Shown here: piece by piece, positions 55,737 to 64,000 of the stretch | How positions within the stretch are numbered: the first letter of the stretch is position 1 | How the letters are laid out: every line of letters begins with the position of its first letter | NCBI GenBank assembly: GCA_031761405.1 | Contig: JASEVX010000008.1 | Location: 74,692,014 to 74,756,013 of the forward strand | Direction: 5' to 3' | Source: Serripes groenlandicus | Taxonomy: Eukaryota > Mollusca > Bivalvia > Cardiida > Cardiidae | DNA: 64,000 nt | Notes under the pieces: model-generated | Told to the model about the DNA's origin: nothing | The model's database searches: none | What the model saw: only the letters and a program-made list of their open reading frames with translations | Translations under genes and position numbers: made by a program

Positions 55737-55800
55737 CACGGGTCACCCATCCAGGCACTTACCAATATGTACGTTGCTTAACTTTGTGAAAAAGCCAACC
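55737..55800 (-). pseudogene. 5S rRNA-like fragment
   Basis: On the minus strand, gttaagcaacgt ... aagtgcctggatgggtgacc resembles the internal part of 5S rRNA (gttaagcaacgt..agtacttggatgggtgacc). The middle and 5' half do not match well, so it is a diverged fragment or a 5S-derived SINE head, not a working gene. Confidence 0.5.
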
Positions 55801-55913
55801 ACTCTACCAACTTCGCTATAAAAGCTGGTGTCCAAAGCAAGGCTGTAGAAGTGGTATTTGTACCTATACCCAACTCCCACTACAATACCTAGACTAATGA
55901 TACGGCAAATGCC

Positions 55914-56143
55914 TTAACCCTTTCCCTCATATAGACGCTTTCTGACGCCTCTGCAGCAGACGGCTTTTTGAAAACATAGTGACAAAAGAAGAAATTGCAC
56001 AAAACATGCAATTTCTCCTTTTGCCACAATGTTTTCCACTTTTTGTCATATGTTATCCATTCAATTATCGAGATTTTCTATGTTTTGACAAAATACGTTC
56101 AAAGTCGTCTGCTGCAGAATTGTCGTATGAGGGAAAGGGTTAA
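55914..56143 (+). mobile_element. TTAA-MITE, full length
   Basis: TTAA 55914-55917 and 56140-56143. Very close in sequence to the copy at 55143. Confidence 0.92.
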
Positions 56144-56221
56144 CACTTTCACACATTCAAAGAATCTGTAATCGTTTTTCAACTTTCTTACTTTATTATG
56201 CTATGCACATGTTGTTGAACA

Positions 56222-56478
56222 GCCTTGGTGGTATAGCGGTAGAGCATCCACCTCGGGTGCTGGGGGTCTTGGGTTTGATCCCTGGCCGGGTCATGAATAG
56301 TATACCAAAGACTTTAAAAATGGTAGTAATGGCTGCCCTCCTTGGCGCTTAGGGTTGCAGGGCTATCGTTAAGACTGACAGCTGGTGTCAGGATAAATGG
56401 ACCAGTTGTACTGGTAACTTACCCAGGAAACATCGTGATATAACTGAAAAAGTGTTGAAAGCGGCGTAAAATAAACAA
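56222..56478 (+). mobile_element. SINE, Gly-like type, full length
   Basis: tRNA-like head (cttggtggtatagcggtaga A box; ttgggtttgatccctgg B box), body aatggtagtaatggctgccc, ctggtgtcaggataaatgga, gtactggtaacttacccagg, tail gtgatataactgaaaaagtg and an (aatc)n end. It is the reference for the segments expanded at 29590-29890 and 45440-46437. Confidence 0.9.
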
Positions 56479-57590
56479 TCAATCAATTTGCACTGTCTGT
56501 CAGTTGGTTGGTCCTTTGGTTTCGGTAGATGGAAGCTTGTAAAATAATACTTGATCCTACAGTATTCAAACTTGGCAGGGAGGTTTGGCATGATAAGTAG
56601 ATGACCCCTATTGATTTTGAGGTCATCTGCTCAAAGGTCAAGGTCACAGTTTTTGTGGCTATTGGTTTGACTTGACAATCGCCAAAATGATAACAGAAAC
56701 AACAACGAAATAATTTACATAGTCAGTTTTGAACAGCCTGTTGACTTTTTATTCACTACTGCAAACCAATTAACCTACATCCGTTAAACCTCCAAATATA
56801 TAGATTAATAATAATCATGTCAGTGCTACTTTGGTATCGGATTGATACTAAGATTTGGGATTTATCGCGATAATATCTACATAAGAGTTAAAATAATTAT
56901 GTAAATATCATCTTTCTTCATGTTTGGGCAAATAATAAATATCATTGCAGGTTCTATCTGCCTTGCAACTGAAAACACCTCAATGACGCAGTAGAAGGCG
57001 TCTGGAAATTCAAAAAGGTTCTATAAATAGCTCGCGAGACTGGTAATTGATTGTTCTAAAATCTCAATATTATAAATGCTTTATTTTGTAGTTGTTGCAA
57101 TATATGAAAGCGTCTAGATGATAAGACTGGTTTACAAAGGTTTAAATGACACGATGTCAGGGTGAACACAAGTTATACAGGTTTGAGCGCAACCCTTTTG
57201 TTTGTTCACAGACAAGTAACATGGTCTTTTCTCTAAGAAATAAAAGCATATCTGCATATTTAGATTCAATGTACTACATGAACCAATACTATCGATAGTT
57301 CCAACCACTATTGCGATAGTTATTGATCTTCAGTTTTACAATCGATGCATTACTATTGCCCTTGTCACTATTGCAATATATAGATAGTTTGAACTATCGC
57401 TATAGCCCTAGGTGCAAGTACTGGTTATGTCTCGAGGAGGCAGACAAAGAGTGTAATTAATATAAGCTTAAAGCTTGGTTTGCAATTGGTGTAAAATAAA
57501 TAAGTTTAAACAAAAATTGAAGGTATAAGTTTTAAAATATTATAGGAAAAGGACATTTCGCTTTTTTGACAGATAAATCACTTGACACTT
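56479..57590. other. No gene recognised; possible dispersed repeat
   Basis: 56570-56670 has aggtcatctgctcaaaggtc + aaggtcacag, a motif style I associate with dispersed invertebrate repeats. 57285-57405 has several actatcgatag-like inverted pieces. Nothing coding is seen. Confidence 0.4.
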
Positions 57591-57594
57591 CCTC

Positions 57595-57720
57595 CCCAAC
57601 TTGCATACGCATTTTAGAAGCGTCTGTAGCAGATGTCTTTATAACACTATTCAATAATTAAACGGAAATTTTTATGAAAGATTTCTGCTGCAGATTTCCT
57701 TGAATGCTTGGAAGGGTTAT
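57595..57720 (+). mobile_element. Decayed TTAA-MITE
   Basis: gcgtctgtagcagatgtctt, cactattcaataattaaac, tctgctgcagatttcctt, ttggaagggtta. Confidence 0.6.
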
Positions 57721-57773
57721 CCTAGTAGAGAGATGGTAAAAGGAAGAATTCTTTCTGATTAATGTTGTTAACC

Positions 57774-58950
57774 CTTTCCCTCATATAGATGCATTCTGAT
57801 GCTTATGCAGCAGACCGCTTTTTATCCGCCCGTTTTGAAAAAATGGGATGTATTATACTTTTACCTGCGGCTTACAGGTGGGCGGGAGGTCTGTTGGGCG
57901 GCATCCAGTATGTTGTCAGCCCAATAACTTTAGAAGCCTTTGTCCAATCATCACCAAATTTGGTCAGAATGTGTAAATTGGCATAATAAATATCTTGGAC
58001 AAGTTTGTTAACTAGTCATATCACTCTAGTCACTCAAGAGTAATTGCCCTTTAATTATAGAAATTACCTAAATTTGGTCTTGTCAGCTCAATAACTTTAG
58101 AAGCCTTTGTCCAATCATCCCTAAATTTAGTCAGAATGTGTATTTGCATAGTATTTTGGACAAGTTCGATAACTAGCAATATAGCTTGAGTCACTCGAGA
58201 GTTATCACCCTTTAATTATAGAAATTACCTAAAATTGGTCTTGTCAGCTCATTAACTTATGAAGCCTTTGTCCAATAACCACCAAATTTAGTCAAAATGT
58301 GTATTGGCATAATAGCTTCGACAAGTTCGATAATCAGCCATATCGCTGTAGTCACTCAAGAGTTATTAATCTTTAATTATAGAAATTACCTCAAATCGGT
58401 ATTGTCTGATCAATAACTTTTAAAGCCTTTAAATATCCAATCATCACCAAATTTAGTCAGAATGTGTATGGGCATAATATCTCGGACATGTTCTATAACC
58501 AGCCATATTGCTCGAGTCATTTTATTTGATTTTGATCATCAACAATTTAGACAATATGTTGTCACTTAATTGATGGGTAGAATATCTTAGCCAGGTTCGA
58601 TAACTAACCACGTTATCTTTAAGTCACTCCACACCACTTATGTCCCTTGGAATGGCCAAAACTGCATTAACAGTGTTCGCTTTCTAAATTTGCCTTATGT
58701 ACAAGCTGAATTATCACTATACTTGGTCTCAAAAAAACAGGATGGGCGTATTTTGTGACAGTTGGCACTCTTGTTGAAATCATGGCGACAAAAGAAGAAA
58801 TTGCTCAAAACAACCAATTTCTCATTTTGTCACCATGTTTTAAACTCTTTTCAATTATTGTACTTTCATTGAAAGGGAATTTCCAAAAGAATTCTGGTAT
58901 GTTTTCAAAGTCGTCTGCTGCAGAGTTGTTGCATGTGGGAAAGGGTTTTA
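57774..58950 (+). mobile_element. TTAA-MITE split by a Helentron-like insertion
   Basis: Left part gttaaccctttccctcatat ... gcagcagaccgcttttt (to 57823); right part gaaatcatggcgacaaaaga ... gtctgctgcagagttg ... gtgggaaaggg (from 58776). Together they rebuild the usual MITE order. Confidence 0.82.
57824..58775 (+). mobile_element. Helentron-like element with 170-bp internal repeats
   Basis: Starts atccgcccgttttg after a T-run and ends ggcactcttgtt. A partial inverse of the start (ggatgggcg) precedes the end, with an imperfect stem GTGACAGTTGGCAC. About four internal units carry ataactttagaagcctttgt, ccaatcatcaccaaatttgg and tctagtcactcaagagttat. Confidence 0.68.
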
Positions 58951-59132
58951 AAAGAAGAATAGATACCGGTATATTAGTTGATTATGATTAAAGATTCGTC
59001 TTTATCCAGCCCTCTAATAAACAAGCCTGCAGGTGGCAAAGTACATAAAACATTTGTAGAACACGTCGGCAGCAGGGGACTAAGAAATCATCTGGAAATA
59101 GAATGGAAAATGAATGAGGATAAAATTATATG
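58951..59132. other. No gene recognised
   Basis: Short unassigned spacer. Confidence 0.4.
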
Positions 59133-59241
59133 AATATTGCATGGCTTCCAGTGTGACAGTACATATTGTCAACATGAGGAAAATACTGTTACCCGAAGCG
59201 AAGCCTCGAAGCTTCACACTGGAAGCCATGCAATATTTATT
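59133..59241. repeat. Inverted repeat
   Basis: aatattgcatggcttccagt + gtga pairs with tcacactggaagccatgcaa + tatt around a roughly 60-base loop that has its own gaagcgaagcctcgaagctt hairpin. Confidence 0.85.
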
Positions 59242-59347
59242 TTGTTATACCGAACAAAATTACAAGTTTATTCAATTTATTCTGTACCTTTGTAGGGGAG
59301 GTGAACATGGGAAGATCTACTACAATGTAACACACACATATGAATAT

Positions 59348-59477
59348 ACCGGTTAACAGTATACTGTTACATGGCACGCACGTCTAAAAGGTGACATTAT
59401 TGTTTGAAATGACGTCATGCATGTGCATAACCAACATTTTAACGCGCATGTTATGTAACAGTATACTGTTAACCGGT
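59348..59477. repeat. Inverted repeat with palindromic TAACAGTATACTGTTA ends
   Basis: accggttaacagtatactgt + tacatg at the left, catgttatgtaacagtatac + tgttaaccggt at the right. The ends are self-complementary as well as complementary to each other. Confidence 0.82.
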
Positions 59478-59940
59478 CAAAAACGTACTGTTAGCATGAG
59501 ACAGTAAGAAATTGCTCATGGTGAGTATATGAGAATTTAAAATTACAAAGTCACGTGAGGTATAATAAACTTTATTATTCCATTCTTATGAAAGTACTTG
59601 TCGTATTTCAGGATAATTTAGCAGAAATTGTTCCTTTAGTGACCCTCTACATAATATATTCAAGCCATATTGATTAACTGAAAACAATAGCTGTAAGCTC
59701 AACCAAGGTATCAGAAAAGGGGTAAAATGAGATTTAAGCGCTCAAACTAGATCTCCGAAACCATTTTCAGAGAAATGTCAATCGTTTATGTTTCGCTTTT
59801 AATTTGTTCAAAGAATAAATGCCTTATTACAAATGTCCTTTACTGTTATGCTGTTTCATTTACAGTGTTCACTCCTTGTCGTTTTATTCCCATTCTTGAT
59901 TAAATTATACCCAAAACAGTAGCACATTTGCTACTAAATT
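59478..59940. other. No gene recognised
   Basis: No coding frame or known repeat apart from the terminus that follows. Confidence 0.45.
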
Positions 59941-59983
59941 ATCACTCAGGTGATTGATTTAGGGCCATCTTGGCCCTCTTGTT
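59941..59983 (+). mobile_element. 3' terminus of a Helentron-like element
   Basis: AGGGCCA-tct-TGGCCCT stem (59961-59977) followed by CTTGTT, with ctcaggtga upstream. It has the same layout as the ends at 21062 and 35300. The 5' end was not located. Confidence 0.6.
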
Positions 59984-60214
59984 CTATTCATCTTTGCAGT
60001 ATATAAGAATTATGTTTCCCGGGGGAGGGGAGGAGAACTATCATGTTTCCTTGGGGAGGGGAGGGGAGGTGAACTTAGGTTACCAAGTGTGTCCTTCAGC
60101 CCAACCTTGTTCCTGGCCATATTATCTCCTAGACAGTTTCACTTAGAGTTACTAAATTTGGTATGAATTCGTATCATGGGTCTGATGGTGTGTTGTATAC
60201 ATAATTCATTCATA

Positions 60215-60447
60215 TAACCCTTTCCCTCATATAGACGCTTTCTGACGCCTCTGCAGCAGACGGCTTTTTGAAAACATAGTGACAAAAGAAGAAATTGCAC
60301 AAAACGTGCAATTTCTCCTTTTGCCACAATGTTTTCCACTTTTAGTCATAGGTTATCCATTCAATTATAGAGATATTCTATTTTTTGACAAAATACGTTC
60401 ATGAAAAGTCGTCTGCTGCAGAATTGTGGTATTAGGGAAAGGGTTAA
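60215..60447 (+). mobile_element. TTAA-MITE, full length
   Basis: ataaccctttccctcatata (TTAA altered to ATAA) to attagggaaagggttaa; arms and inner hairpin intact. Confidence 0.9.
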
Positions 60448-60469
60448 TGTGCAGCTGTGAGATAACAGA

Positions 60470-61075
60470 AAAGCTGTGGAAAAATTGCAGACGACTATTG
60501 AAAACATTGTGTCAAAAGTAATGTTGGGACGATGATCGTTTATAATCGAAATTTGATCGGATATGCATCACGTTAGCGATAATCAATTGCAATTTACCAC
60601 AATCGATTATCAATCGGTTCACCTTTTTTGCTTCATTTATGTTTGATTAATATTCGTTTCCACAAGGGAGATTACTCTTGTGGGCTAGCATGTAAATACA
60701 ACAACTTGAAATCGAAACAAAGTGTTTTTTTGGCAATAAAATGATACAACCTAGTAAAGACAAGACATTAAGCCGGTATATTTTTTATCAAACATAAATA
60801 AGAAGAAGCATTGCGAACATTAAGGCTTGTTAAATACAATACTGTATGAACCGATTATATAATCGAGGTCTAATCGAATGAGGCAAAGTGATTGTAACTG
60901 ATAATCGATTGTAAAAATGGAACCGATGGCCCAACAATAGTCAAAAGGGGAAATAATAATAATGAGCAATTGATTCAAATTTTACACTTTTGTATAATAG
61001 AGATTTTTCCACATTCTTTACCAGATCATTTCAAAGTTCTACCGTTGTAGATTTGTCGTATGTGGGAAAGGGTGT
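60470..61075 (+). mobile_element. TTAA-MITE split by a hAT-like insertion
   Basis: attgcagacgactattgaaa + acattgtgtcaaaag on the left; gtcaaaaggggaaataataa, gagcaattg and gtcgtatgtgggaaagggtg on the right of the insert. Confidence 0.78.
60519..60939. mobile_element. 421-bp hAT-like non-autonomous element
   Basis: Perfect 8-bp duplication GTCAAAAG (60511-60518, 60940-60947). Imperfect inverted ends taatgttgggacgatg / catcggttcc-type inverse of gatggcccaacaata. Interior with repeated ataatcgatt motifs. An 8-bp duplication is typical of hAT; no transposase present. Confidence 0.8.
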
Positions 61076-61183
61076 AAGTCCATTCCGTCAAACAATCAAT
61101 AACAGAATATGTGCATCAATCAAGCTATGTTGGTGCATGAACAAGGCCACTATGGTCAAAATCAAGTTAACCATTTCCTGCAT

Positions 61184-61587
61184 ACACAAAATCTGCGCTG
61201 AGCCCCGGTTGCGACGCGGGCTGTCAATCCAGGGGTTGTGAGTTTGAATCCCGGCTCTGCCAACTTGCTTTCCGACGATTGACAAAAGTTAATGCGACAT
61301 GCATCATTCGTCTTCCACCAATGGGCTAAAGTCTATGTGGAAAAGCAGCCAGTTGCTTAGGAAGATAGTCCAGGTTTCTGTACTAGGAATGCGATTTTTT
61401 ATTTTGACTGTTCGCATCCTATGCAATATGTAACGGCGATATATTGAGACTACTTAGGAAGATTGTTGTGTGGAGTACTGGTGTGAGAAAACCAGGAAAT
61501 GCATGAGTAGGTGAACTGGCCGCCGTGATATTACTGAGAAATTGTTAAAAACGGCGTTTAACCCCAATCAATCAACACAAAATTTGC
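61184..61587 (+). mobile_element. SINE, third type, with 13-bp target duplication
   Basis: acacaaaatctgc (61184-61196) and acacaaaatttgc (61575-61587) flank the SINE. It has a degraded head, B box (gtgagtttgaatcccgg), body, ccgccgtgatattactgaga and an (aatc)n tail. The target lies in a TTAA-MITE (ccatttcctgcatacac .. gcagcagtt .. gtctgctgcagacg, to about 61757). The body holds an 86-bp insert. Confidence 0.87.
61367..61452. mobile_element. 86-bp insert in the SINE with an 11-bp direct repeat
   Basis: CTTAGGAAGAT occurs at 61356-61366 and 61453-61463. In uninterrupted SINEs this position occurs once (ttgggaagattgttg). The insert has no familiar ends. Confidence 0.75.
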
Positions 61588-61757
61588 AGCAGTTAACCAC
61601 TGTAAAATCATCTAGTCAAAAATTTGGAATTCTGTATTTATAAATGAATCGGTTATTATTGAAAAGAGTTAAAAACATGAAGAGCAATTTCACCTTTTGC
61701 CACAATGATTTAAAAAGACGTCAGTCTGCTGCAGACGAGTCAAACAGTGACTTTTAA

Positions 61758-62119
61758 CCGGATTACAATTTTAGCCAAATACATGTAGTTTCTATTGCAC
61801 TTGTCTATTCTAAGGCCGTGTAACCACATTATACTAGTTGATGGCTACATGCAAAATGGTTGTACCTACACCTTGTTACAAGGTGTCGTTACAATGGTTT
61901 TGCGTGGTACTAATCATCGAATACACCCAGTTTCTCTCTCTATCCATGTAGCTCCCTGAAGGAATGATTCATTTGAAAAGTGGTTGTATTGAAATGGCTT
62001 TTATATCCAATTCCCCATCTGACATTGTTACCGTGACCCCTGGGAGTTGGGGGTCACATCAACACCAGGATGAGATACCTGTCTTAATCCTTTGAAAACT
62101 TTGAAAACATTTAGACAAC
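61758..62119. other. No gene recognised
   Basis: Contains a small inverted pair (gttgtacctacaccttgtta / acaaggtgtcgttacaatgg). Otherwise unassigned. Confidence 0.45.
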
Positions 62120-62468
62120 ACTATAGATAAAATCCTTTCCCACATAGATGTGGTCTTTGATGCAGCAGAAGACTTTTTGAAAAAATATAAAATGTAAATT
62201 TGAACAATTGAGTTAAAAAAAATTTGGAAAAGGTTGAAAATTGTTTATTAATTAATTAAGTTTTTTTGTTCACCTGAATGTTTCCAATTGGCATCTGCCT
62301 GTTAGAAAGGGTCTGCAGCAGACAAAACGTGCAGTTTCTCCTTTTGCCACAATGTTTTCCACTTTTTGTCATAGGTTACCCATTCAATTATGGAGATTTT
62401 CTTATTTTTGACAAAATACGTTCAAAGTCGTCTGCTGCAGAATTGTTGTATGAAGGAAAGGGTTAAAG
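62120..62468 (+). mobile_element. Chimeric TTAA-MITE
   Basis: Left part is a variant end (cctttcccacatagatg, tgcagcagaagac). From about 62320 it continues as the standard type (gcagacaaaacgtgcagttt, ccttttgccacaatgttttc, gtatgaaggaaagggttaa). Confidence 0.75.
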
Positions 62469-62602
62469 GTGACTGAAAAGTTTAAAAAAAATGTGGGAGT
62501 GGCTTCTAACCATGTGACCAGGTATTAGAATCAGATTGAATTAATTGTTCCCTGCTTGACTAGTTACTTCTTAGCCTCGGTTTGAATGGTGACAGGGGGA
62601 TC

Positions 62603-63772
62603 GTTTTAATCGACTTCCTTCATGGAACTATAATCTGCAGCAGATGGCATGTTCTAAAACCTGGCCTGGCCTGGCTGGCATACTGACTCAGCATTTTGTG
62701 TCGGACCAGGCCGGGCCAGGCCAGGCCAGGCCAGATTTGATACATATTGAGAGTACAAGCTCTAAATATGATAGACCTTTATTTAGAAATTAAACTTCAT
62801 GTTTAATATCATGATTTTTTTCTGAGTTTTATTTAGATTTTTTTTTTTTGAAGATAAATTTATATTTAAGTGCACAGATCTCGGTTTAAAGAAATATGTA
62901 TACCAAGATCACATTACGCTGAGACGAAAGCTGATCTTGATTTGTACTGCTCGCAGAGTCCTTAAGGTCGGTGTTCGCTCTAGGTGGTGAAAAAGGTATT
63001 GACTGAGAATTAACGAAATATGTAGACCAAGATCAAATTACGCGGAGACGAAAGCTGATCTGTACGTACGCCTTAACGCAAGTCTTAACCCTTTCCCACT
63101 TACAACAAATCTGCAGTAATCGACTTTAAAATGTCTTCGCAAAACAATAAAACATCTCTATTAAAATAGGTATACTTACTTTATTTATACAAAAATCATG
63201 TTTTCAATTGAACTTATAATGCATGTAGTTTTGAACTACTTCATGTTCAACTAAATGAACCGTAAGATAGAATTTCTACATCTAAAATAAAGACAAAACA
63301 TAAAAATCATCACAAATAAAACATATATATGTATGTATTACATGATGAACACATTGATTTTAAGAATCGATCTGTCCACTTAAATACAAATGTATTCGAT
63401 TATTATTCAATAAAACTACTTTTTTTTTATCTAAATTTAAATTCAGAAAAAAATTCATTATATTAAACATGCAGTTTAATTTCTAAATAAAGGTCTATCA
63501 TATTTAGAGCTTGTACTCTCAATATGTATAAAATCTGGCCTGGCCTGGCCTGGCCCGGCCTGGCCCGTCACAAAATGCTGAGTCAGTAAGCCAGGCCAGG
63601 CCAGGCCGGGCCGGGCCAGGCCAGGTTTTAGAACATGCCGCAGCAGATGACTTTGAACACATCTAGGCTCTAATATGAATGTTCTGTTTATATGAAAGTA
63701 TGAATATTGAATTTAGTTGAAAACATTGTGACAAAAGTTGTCTGCTGCAGAGCTTTTATGTGTAGAAGGGTT
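62603..63772 (+). mobile_element. TTAA-MITE split by a MULE-like foldback element
   Basis: tttaatcgacttccttcatg and taatctgcagcagat on the left; gactttgaacacatctaggc, aacattgtgacaaaag, gtctgctgcagag and gtagaagggttaa on the right. Confidence 0.78.
62646..63639. mobile_element. 994-bp MULE-like foldback element
   Basis: Inverted arms of about 190 bp begin ggcatgttctaaaacctggc and end gccaggttttagaacatgcc, including (ggcct)n tracts, actgactcagcattttgtg and aataaaggtctatcatattt. Perfect 9-bp duplication GCAGCAGAT (62637-62645, 63640-63648). The centre holds two copies of accaagatca..attacgc + gagacgaaagctgatct and a TTAA-MITE fragment (63084-63150). A 9-bp duplication with long inverted repeats points to the Mutator superfamily; no transposase. 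Confidence 0.85.
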
Positions 63773-64000
63773 AATCCACTTCCCTCATAGAACATCAATG
63801 GGTCATTGCTAATCCAAAAATGATTAAAAGTGTTTCATTAAATATTTACCTGTGTTTTCAACTAGAACAGATATTTTATTTTCAACTAAAGCATAAACAG
63901 CTCATGGTTCCTCTTTGAATAAACCCCAATCAATCAATATCTTTGAATACATTTTTGAGTAACTCTCTTTTAGTGGCTTGTGTTGCACTGCAGCATGGTT
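63773..64000. other. No gene recognised
   Basis: Only a vestige of SINE tail (aaaccccaatcaatcaat, near 63923). Confidence 0.5.

Noticed and set aside
25287..56300. tRNA genes at tRNA-like sequences (for example 25560-25600, 42945-42994, 56222-56295)
   Set aside because: A and B boxes are present, but each is fused to the shared SINE body and tail and lacks a credible complete cloverleaf; they are SINE heads.

Overview
The window looks like gene-poor, repeat-rich nuclear DNA of a metazoan, most likely a bivalve mollusc. It is AT-rich, has spliced coding exons, and is full of tRNA-derived SINEs, short inverted-repeat transposons and minisatellites. The bivalve assignment rests on general familiarity with these SINE tails (a conserved 'gtgatataactga..ttgttgaaa.cggcgttaaac' end followed by (caat)n or (aata)n) and was not tested by a search. 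No bacterial operon, CRISPR array or functional tRNA or rRNA gene is visible.

Only one protein-coding gene can be supported: a lipoxygenase on the plus strand, with coding exons at 28303-28524, 29978-30176, 32186-32447 and 37340-38678. Splice phases match at every junction (0, 1, 2) and the four exons total 2022 nt, or 673 residues plus stop, the usual length of animal PLAT-lipoxygenases. The N-terminal PLAT domain, all five iron ligands (H359, H364, H552, N556 and the C-terminal I673) and the alanine that marks S-stereospecific enzymes are present. The enzyme should insert O2 into polyunsaturated fatty acids. A poly(A) signal lies 13 nt after the stop. The start MGGKSSKK fits an N-myristoylation signal. 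The introns are largely built from transposons and arrays. One intron carries a duplicated splice acceptor and another a duplicated splice donor.

Everything else is repeat. (1) About thirty copies of a roughly 230-bp TTAA-flanked palindromic MITE (called TTAA-MITE here; '+' means the end reading catatagacgctttctga comes first) occur across the window. (2) Three tRNA-derived SINE types share one kind of 3' tail, often fused in pairs or nested. (3) Helentron-like elements have a subterminal inverted repeat, a 3' hairpin and a CTCTTGTT end, and sit in T-runs. (4) Foldback or hairpin elements carry target-site duplications: 23720-24957 (GTAAAG), 48957-50819 (CTTTCC), 62646-63639 (GCAGCAGAT), 18127-18376 (CACAGACAC) and 60519-60939 (GTCAAAAG). 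(5) There are about fifteen minisatellite or satellite arrays, the largest a 47-bp satellite over 2592-8098.

The most striking pattern is that many arrays are not independent sequences. At least six (1278-2430, 29590-29890, 30690-31992, 40373-41190, 45440-46437, 51170-52232) are tandem expansions of different segments of the same SINE body or tail, and several still have unexpanded SINE sequence on their flanks. Others (11951-12747, 36848-37275, 22711-23357) grew from MITE sequence. Several arrays share a 46-48-bp period although their sequences differ.
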